From NCBI RefSeq assembly GCF_902712915.1, contig NZ_CACTIA010000005.1:1884001-1948000 (forward strand): a DNA stretch of 64,000 nt. Direction: 5' to 3'. Position numbers and translations under genes: made by a program. Below are positions 57,100 to 64,000 of this stretch, piece by piece. Source of the stretch: Acidiphilium sp. C61. Lineage in GTDB: Bacteria; Pseudomonadota; Alphaproteobacteria; Acetobacterales; Acetobacteraceae. How positions within the stretch are numbered: the first letter of the stretch is position 1; every line of letters begins with the position of its first letter. The notes under the pieces are model-generated. The model made no database searches and had not been told where the DNA came from. It saw only the letters and a list, made by a program, of their open reading frames with translations.

Positions 57100-57791
57100 A
57101 TGCGCGCAGGCATCATCCTCTTCCCCGGCATCAACCGCGAACGCGACATCGCCATCGCCCTCGAGGCGAGTCTCGGCGTGAAGCCGCGCCTTGTCTGGCA
57201 CCGCGAGATCGATCTCGCCGGGCTCGACCTCGTGGTGATCCCCGGCGGCTTCTCCTATGGCGACTACCTGCGCTGCGGCGCGATGGCGGCGCAGTCCCCG
57301 GTGATGCGCGCCGTGGTCGAGCACGCGAAGCGCGGTGGCTATGTGCTCGGCGTCTGCAACGGCTTCCAGATCCTCACCGAGGCGCAGCTCCTCCCCGGCG
57401 CGCTGCTGCGCAATGCCGGGCTGCGCTTCCTCTCGATGGACTGCCGCCTCCGCGTCGAGCGCAACGACACGGTCTTCGCCGGCCAGTATGACAAGGGCGC
57501 CGTCTTCCGCGCCCCGATGGCGCATGGCGATGGCAATTACATCGCCGATCCCGCAACGCTCGACCGCCTGGAAGGCGAGGGGCTGGTCGCCTTCCGCTAT
57601 GTCGATGAAACCGGCGCGGCGACCGAGGCCGCCAATCTCAACGGCTCCGCCCGCAACATCGCCGGCATCTACGCGCCCGGCCTGCGCATTCTCGGCCTGA
57701 TGCCGCACCCGGAAAACCTGGTCGATCCGGCCACCGGCGGCACCGACGGCAAACCCCTGTTCGACAGTCTCAACGCCATCGGGAGGGCGGC

Positions 57792-57795
<4 letters not shown>
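57100..57795 (+). CDS. purQ: FGAM synthase glutaminase subunit PurQ
   Basis: Supplies ammonia from glutamine to PurL in purine synthesis. The 231-residue class I amidotransferase has the oxyanion block [15 protein letters not shown], nucleophile Cys-86 in [11 protein letters not shown], and the His/Glu pair in LMPHPEN. The four-base ATGA overlap with purL supports a 1:1 complex. The third subunit PurS, normally just upstream, is absent from the 67-base gap before it, so it must be elsewhere. Confidence 0.96.
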
Positions 57796-59975
<2,180 letters not shown>

Positions 59976-59992
59976 ACGACGAGGACAAGCCC

Positions 59993-60226
59993 ATGGCCAT
60001 GTCGGCCGCCGAAATCGAGGACATGATAAAGTCCGCCCTGCCGGACGCACGGATCACCGTGGAAGACCTCGCCGGCGATGGCGAGCACTATGCCGCGACC
60101 GTCGTCAGCGCGCAGTTCCGCGGCCTTTCGCGGGTGCGCCAGCACCAGCTCGTCTATGCCGCCCTGCAGGGGCGGATGGGCGGGGTGCTGCACGCCCTCG
60201 CGCTGCAGACTTCGGCGCCCGAGTGA
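59993..60226 (+). CDS. bolA: BolA/IbaG family protein
   Basis: A 77-residue BolA-fold protein ([20 protein letters not shown], then [26 protein letters not shown] with the conserved His of the helix). BolA proteins form a [2Fe-2S]-bridged heterodimer with monothiol CGFS glutaredoxins, and such a gene, grxD, lies 31 bases downstream. ATG 59993; the next ATG two codons on is also possible. Confidence 0.92.
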   Translation: MAMSAAEIEDMIKSALPDARITVEDLAGDGEHYAATVVSAQFRGLSRVRQHQLVYAALQGRMGGVLHALALQTSAPE

Positions 60227-60257
60227 CGCCAGCGTCCATTTTCCCAGGAGATACCCC

Positions 60258-60605
60258 ATGAGCCAGGCCACCGAAAACCAGGCCTTCGCCAGCATCAAGA
60301 CCGCCGTCGACGAAAACCCCGTCATGCTCTTCATGAAGGGCACGGCGATGTTCCCGCAATGCGGCTTCTCTGCCCGCGTGGTGCAGATCCTCACCCACAT
60401 GGGCGTGCCCTTCAAGACCGCGAACGTGCTGGAAGACGCCGAGCTGCGCGACGGCATCAAGCAGTTCTCCAACTGGCCGACGATCCCCCAGCTCTACGTC
60501 AAGGGCGAATTCGTCGGCGGCTGCGACATCGTGACCGAGATGTTCCAGTCCGGCGAGTTGCAGACCCTGTTCGACCAGAACGGAATCGCCAAGACCGGCG
60601 CCTGA
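60258..60605 (+). CDS. grxD: Monothiol glutaredoxin, CGFS type (Grx4/GrxD)
   Basis: A 115-residue glutaredoxin with the single-cysteine site CGFS at 35-38 (Cys-35), the cis-proline region [20 protein letters not shown], and [12 protein letters not shown] before it. It carries [2Fe-2S] clusters with glutathione and BolA and works in cluster delivery and iron sensing. CAGGAG precedes the ATG. Its pairing with bolA is a conserved and well-understood partnership. Confidence 0.96.
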   Translation: MSQATENQAFASIKTAVDENPVMLFMKGTAMFPQCGFSARVVQILTHMGVPFKTANVLEDAELRDGIKQFSNWPTIPQLYVKGEFVGGCDIVTEMFQSGELQTLFDQNGIAKTGA

Positions 60606-60630
60606 GCGTTCCGGCGGGTCCGGTTCCGCG

Positions 60631-61860
60631 GTGCCGACAGCGCACCTCGCCGTCATGCCGCGCGATGGGCTGGCCCGCCGCTTCTGCTTCGTGACCGATG
60701 AATGGCCGCGCCCCGGCGCGGCCGGTCATCTTGCCTATAATCATGCGCTCATCACCCATCTGCGCGCTGCCGGCCACACGGTCGATCTCTACCTGACCCG
60801 CCCGCGCCTGCCCGCCCCGGTGATGCGTCTTGCCCCCGGCACGGTGCCGGTTGCCGGCCGCCGCCTGTTCCGCGTCGGCCGCCTCCTCGTCGCCGCCGAG
60901 CCGCGCGCCGCCGCTGCCGCCCTGCTGCGCCGCGTTGCCCCTTGGCTGCTGCCGCGCCGCGGCGGCACCGATGTCGTGCTCGGCGCCAGCATCTCGGCCG
61001 CCGATTCCGGCTGGATCGCCGGGCGCATCGCCGCCAGCCGGCCCGACGCGATCCTGATCGACACTATCTTCCGCGCGCCGCTGCTCGACGAGCCGTCCCT
61101 GTCCGGCATCCCGACGGTGCTGCTCACGCACGATGTGTTTCATCGCCGCCACGCAGCACTGCGCCTCGCCGGCTACAGCGTCGCTCCCGCCGAGCTCGAC
61201 CGCGCGCAGGAGGCCGCCCTGCTGGCCCGCGCCGGCACCCTGGTCGCCATCCAGCCCGAAGAGGCCGCGCTGTTGCGGGGCATGTGCCCGTCACAGCGTG
61301 TGCTGACCGTGCCGATGCCGGCCGTCCCGCTGCCGCGCCCGCCCGGCGCTGCCCGTCATGCGGACCGGCTGGTCTTCGTCGGCTCCGACAACCTGCCTAA
61401 TCTCGACGGGCTGCGCTGGTTCCTGCGCGAGATCTGGCCCGGCCTGCGCCGCGCCCGGCCGCTGCTGCGGCTCGACCTCGCCGGCGATTGCGGCGCAGCA
61501 CTCGGCCGCCTGCCCGCCGGGGTGCACCGGCTCGGCCGCATCGCCGATCTCGCGCCGTTGCTGCACTCCGCGAGCCTCGCCATCGCCCCGCTGCGGGCCG
61601 GGTCCGGCCTCAAGGTGAAGTTGCTCGACTATGCCCGTCATGGCCTCTGGACGGTGGCGACCCCGGATGCGCGGGCCGGCCTCGCGCCGGATGGCTGCAT
61701 GCCGGTCTACACGGCGGACAGCGCGGCCAGCTTCGGGGCCACCATTCTTGCTGCCCTCGCCCATGGCGGGGGCGAAGCGGAGGCGCTCGCCTATATCCGC
61801 CGCCACTACGCGCCGGCCACCATCTTCGCCACGCTCGACGAGGCGTTGCAGCGCGCCTGA
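60631..61860 (+). CDS. Glycosyltransferase, GT4-like
   Basis: A 409-residue glycosyltransferase with two Rossmann halves (GT-B fold). The N-terminal half opens FCFVTDEWPRPGAAGHLAYN; the C-terminal half has LVFVGSDNLPNLDGLRWFLREIWP and the nucleotide-sugar loop PLRAGSGLKVKLLDYARHGL, typical of GT4-like enzymes of envelope polysaccharides. No glycan-synthesis genes are nearby, so acceptor and sugar are unknown. The frame starts at GTG 60631, with ATG 60655 an alternative. Confidence 0.8.
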   Translation: MPTAHLAVMPRDGLARRFCFVTDEWPRPGAAGHLAYNHALITHLRAAGHTVDLYLTRPRLPAPVMRLAPGTVPVAGRRLFRVGRLLVAAEPRAAAAALLRRVAPWLLPRRGGTDVVLGASISAADSGWIAGRIAASRPDAILIDTIFRAPLLDEPSLSGIPTVLLTHDVFHRRHAALRLAGYSVAPAELDRAQEAALLARAGTLVAIQPEEAALLRGMCPSQRVLTVPMPAVPLPRPPGAARHADRLVFVGSDNLPNLDGLRWFLREIWPGLRRARPLLRLDLAGDCGAALGRLPAGVHRLGRIADLAPLLHSASLAIAPLRAGSGLKVKLLDYARHGLWTVATPDARAGLAPDGCMPVYTADSAASFGATILAALAHGGGEAEALAYIRRHYAPATIFATLDEALQRA

Positions 61861-61912
61861 GTGGTGCCCCCAAACCTCGGTCTTGCGCCGGCGATGTTCG
61901 GGGGCAACTGGC

Positions 61913-62018
61913 TAGAGCACGTTCCGATCCATCAGGATCGGATGTCGTGCTCTATCATATTGATAAGTCGAGCATCTTTATCCGATCAGATGATTCCATC
62001 TGATCGGATCATGCTCTA
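61913..62018. repeat. TAGAGCA twin-hairpin element, full copy C
   Basis: Starts TAGAGCACG 53 bases after the glycosyltransferase stop and ends TGCTCTA at 62018; the final CTA is the pyc stop codon TAG. From the end of the first hairpin, about 60 bases are identical to copy B. In hairpin 1 the CACT/AGTG pair of copy A is CACG/CGTG here, a compensated base change that keeps the stem. Confidence 0.95.
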
Positions 62019-64000
62019 TGCCAGCTCGACCAGCAGGTCCTTCGCGTCCACCGCATCGCCCGGCTTCACGTGCAGCGCCTTCACCCGGCCGTCGCGCGGG
62101 GCGGAAATCCGCGTCTGCATCTTCATCGCCTCGATCGCGACCAGCGCCTCGCCCTGCGTCACCGCCTGGCCCTCGGTCACCAGCACGCTGGCGATCACGC
62201 CGGGCATCGGCGCGCCGATCTCGCCCTCGGCCTGCTCCTGCGCCTTGCGCCGGTGGGCGCGGGTCGGCGTCGCCGCCCGGTTCGGCACCTTGACCATGCG
62301 CGGCTGGCCGTTCAGCTCGAAGAATACCCGCACATCGCCGTCATCGTCGGTCTCGGTCAGCGTCTGCAGCCGGATCACCAGCCGCTTGCCCGGCTCGATA
62401 TCCACGGCGATGTCCTCGCCCGGCTCCATCCCGTAGAAGAACACCGGCGTCGGCAGCACCGCCACCGGCCCGTAATGCCCGCGCGCCTTGCGATAGGCGG
62501 CATACACGTCGGGATACATCGCATAGGCGGCCAGCTCGTCCTCGTCGATCCTGGCACCGCAGCGCTTCTCCGCCTCGGCGCGCATGGCGTCGAGATCGGC
62601 GGGGGCCAGCAGCGAGCCGGGGCGGACGGTATAGGCCGCATCCCCGCGCAGCGCCTTCGCCTGCAACGCCTCCGGCCATCCGCCCGGCGGCTGGCCGAGA
62701 TCGCCGCGCAGCATCTCGATGGTCGAGGCCGGGAAGGCGATCTCCCGCGTCGGGTCGAGCACGTCGCCCACCGACAGGCCCTGGCTGACCATCATCAGCG
62801 CCATGTCGCCCACCACTTTCGACGACGGCGTCACCTTCACGATGTCGCCGAACATCATGTTCACGTCGCGATAGGCGCGGGCGATCTCGTGCCAGCGCTC
62901 GGCCAGCCCCATCGAGGCCGCCTGCTCGCGCAGGTTGGTGAACTGCCCGCCCGGCATCTCGTGGAGATACACTTCCGACGCGCCGGACTGCAGGTCGCTC
63001 TCGAACGCCGCATACTGCGCCCGCACCGCCTCCCAGTAGAACGAGAGCCGGCGGATCGCCACCGGGTCGAGCCCGGCGTCGCGTTCGGTATGCCGCCACG
63101 CCTCCACCAGCGAGCCGAGGCAGGGCTGCGAGGTCAGGCCGGACATCGGGTCCATCGCCGCATCCACCGCGTCCACCCCGGCCTCGACCGCGGCCAGCAC
63201 CGTCGCCGCCGAAATCCCCGACGTGTCATGCGTGTGCAGATGGATCGGCAGCCCCACCGCCTCCTTCAGCGCCCGCACCAGCACGCCGGCCGCCGAGGGT
63301 TTCAGCACGCCCGCCATGTCCTTGATCGCGAGGATGTGGCAGCCCGCCGCCTCCAGCTGCTTCGCCAGCCCGACATAGTAGTTCAGCGAATATTTCGCCC
63401 GGTCGGGGTCGAGAATGTCGCCGGTGTAGCAGATCGCCCCCTCGGCCAGCCGCCCGCTCTGCCGCACCGCATCGATGGCGACGCGCATGTTCTCCACCCA
63501 GTTGAGGCAGTCGAAGATGCGGAACAGGTCGATCCCGCCCGCCGCCGCGCGCTGCACGAAATGCCGCACCACGTTGTCGGGGTAATTGGTGTAGCCCACC
63601 CCGTTCGCCCCGCGCAGCAGCATCTGCAACAGGATGTTCGGCACCGCTTCGCGGATCTGGCGCAGCCGCTCCCACGGGCTCTCGGTCAGGAACCGCATGG
63701 CGACGTCGAAGGTCGCCCCGCCCCAGCATTCGAGCGAGAACAGCCCCGGCAGCCCGGCGGCGTAGGCGGGCGAGGCGGCGACGATGTCGTAACTGCGCAT
63801 CCGCGTCGCCAGCAGCGACTGGTGGGCGTCGCGCATCGTCGTGTCGGTCACCAGCACCCGCGTCTGCGCGCGCATCCATTGCGCGAACCCCTCGGGGCCG
63901 AGCCGCTCCAGCACCTGCTTCGTCCCCTCGACCGGCGTCGCCGCCAGCCGCGGCACCTCCGGCCGCCGCGCGCTCGCCGCCGGCCGCCGCCGCCCCCGCG
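62016..64000 (-). CDS. pyc: Pyruvate carboxylase, C-terminal part (truncated by the window edge)
   Basis: The last 661 residues of a biotin enzyme that makes oxaloacetate from pyruvate, bicarbonate and ATP. The carboxyltransferase domain starts with TDTTMRDAHQSLLATRMRS; the metal/carbamyl-lysine region LAIKDMAGVLKP follows, then the allosteric/tetramerisation linker and the biotinyl domain ending with EAMKMQ about 35 residues before the stop. The frame is open to the window edge, so the biotin carboxylase domain lies outside. The complete protein should be about 1150 residues. The TAG stop belongs to palindromic element C. Confidence 0.95.
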   Translation of the reverse strand, partial: RGRRRPAASARRPEVPRLAATPVEGTKQVLERLGPEGFAQWMRAQTRVLVTDTTMRDAHQSLLATRMRSYDIVAASPAYAAGLPGLFSLECWGGATFDVAMRFLTESPWERLRQIREAVPNILLQMLLRGANGVGYTNYPDNVVRHFVQRAAAGGIDLFRIFDCLNWVENMRVAIDAVRQSGRLAEGAICYTGDILDPDRAKYSLNYYVGLAKQLEAAGCHILAIKDMAGVLKPSAAGVLVRALKEAVGLPIHLHTHDTSGISAATVLAAVEAGVDAVDAAMDPMSGLTSQPCLGSLVEAWRHTERDAGLDPVAIRRLSFYWEAVRAQYAAFESDLQSGASEVYLHEMPGGQFTNLREQAASMGLAERWHEIARAYRDVNMMFGDIVKVTPSSKVVGDMALMMVSQGLSVGDVLDPTREIAFPASTIEMLRGDLGQPPGGWPEALQAKALRGDAAYTVRPGSLLAPADLDAMRAEAEKRCGARIDEDELAAYAMYPDVYAAYRKARGHYGPVAVLPTPVFFYGMEPGEDIAVDIEPGKRLVIRLQTLTETDDDGDVRVFFELNGQPRMVKVPNRAATPTRAHRRKAQEQAEGEIGAPMPGVIASVLVTEGQAVTQGEALVAIEAMKMQTRISAPRDGRVKALHVKPGDAVDAKDLLVELA

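Overview
The window is about 70% GC chromosomal DNA from an alphaproteobacterium, most likely Acetobacteraceae and close to Acidiphilium. This is an inference from codon use, protein content (Hint-domain protein, His-rich CHAP hydrolase, LptFGD-SurA-RsmA block) and extreme GC at third positions; no rRNA marker is present. Coding density is high, with 50 well-supported protein genes, one further CDS fragment at the left edge and one tRNA. There is no phage, transposase, CRISPR array or ribosomal operon. The left edge shows only the possible tail of an upstream gene, and the right edge cuts a pyruvate carboxylase gene.

Layout. (1) 0-5.5 kb: a TDT-family exporter behind a repeated dyad operator, then a PTS-type dihydroxyacetone kinase operon (dhaK, dhaL, and one gene fusing EIIA-Man, HPr and a complete Enzyme I). 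(2) 5.5-11.5 kb: a Hint-domain protein with an AT-rich promoter, comM and radC (overlapping), a RidA-like protein, a long intergenic hairpin and a His-rich secreted CHAP hydrolase. (3) 11.5-20.4 kb: a tightly overlapped minus-strand unit, flavin reductase-pdxA-pdxJ-lptF-lptG-lptD-surA-rsmA, joining vitamin B6 synthesis to LPS export and outer-membrane protein folding. (4) 20.5-27.4 kb: a small heat-shock gene with a sigma32-like promoter and a ROSE-like RNA thermometer, rpmE, a methyltransferase, an AlkA-type glycosylase, a FecR-like protein with a repetitive tail, a lipoprotein and a DEAD-box helicase with a structured upstream region. (5) 27.3-32.3 kb: a sigma54 activator facing an alcohol dehydrogenase/amidohydrolase/DUF59 operon with a -24/-12 promoter and a candidate enhancer; this resembles the accessory half of a diiron alkane monooxygenase operon without the oxygenase. 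(6) 32.3-38.3 kb: a cytoplasmic molybdenum oxidoreductase SoeABC/DmsABC type and a PLP decarboxylase. (7) 38.4-46 kb: an RND efflux pump and serC-serA. (8) 46-64 kb: housekeeping genes (tlyA, rsmB, tRNA-Ala, folD, folE, apaG, ispE, purQ, purL, bolA, grxD, pyc) mixed with envelope genes.

The most striking non-coding feature is a family of dispersed palindromic elements at 38378, 42938, 49932 and 61913. The three full copies are two consecutive hairpins of about 105 bp bounded by TAGAGCA/TGCTCTA. In three of the four places the terminal TAG is the stop codon of the adjoining gene.
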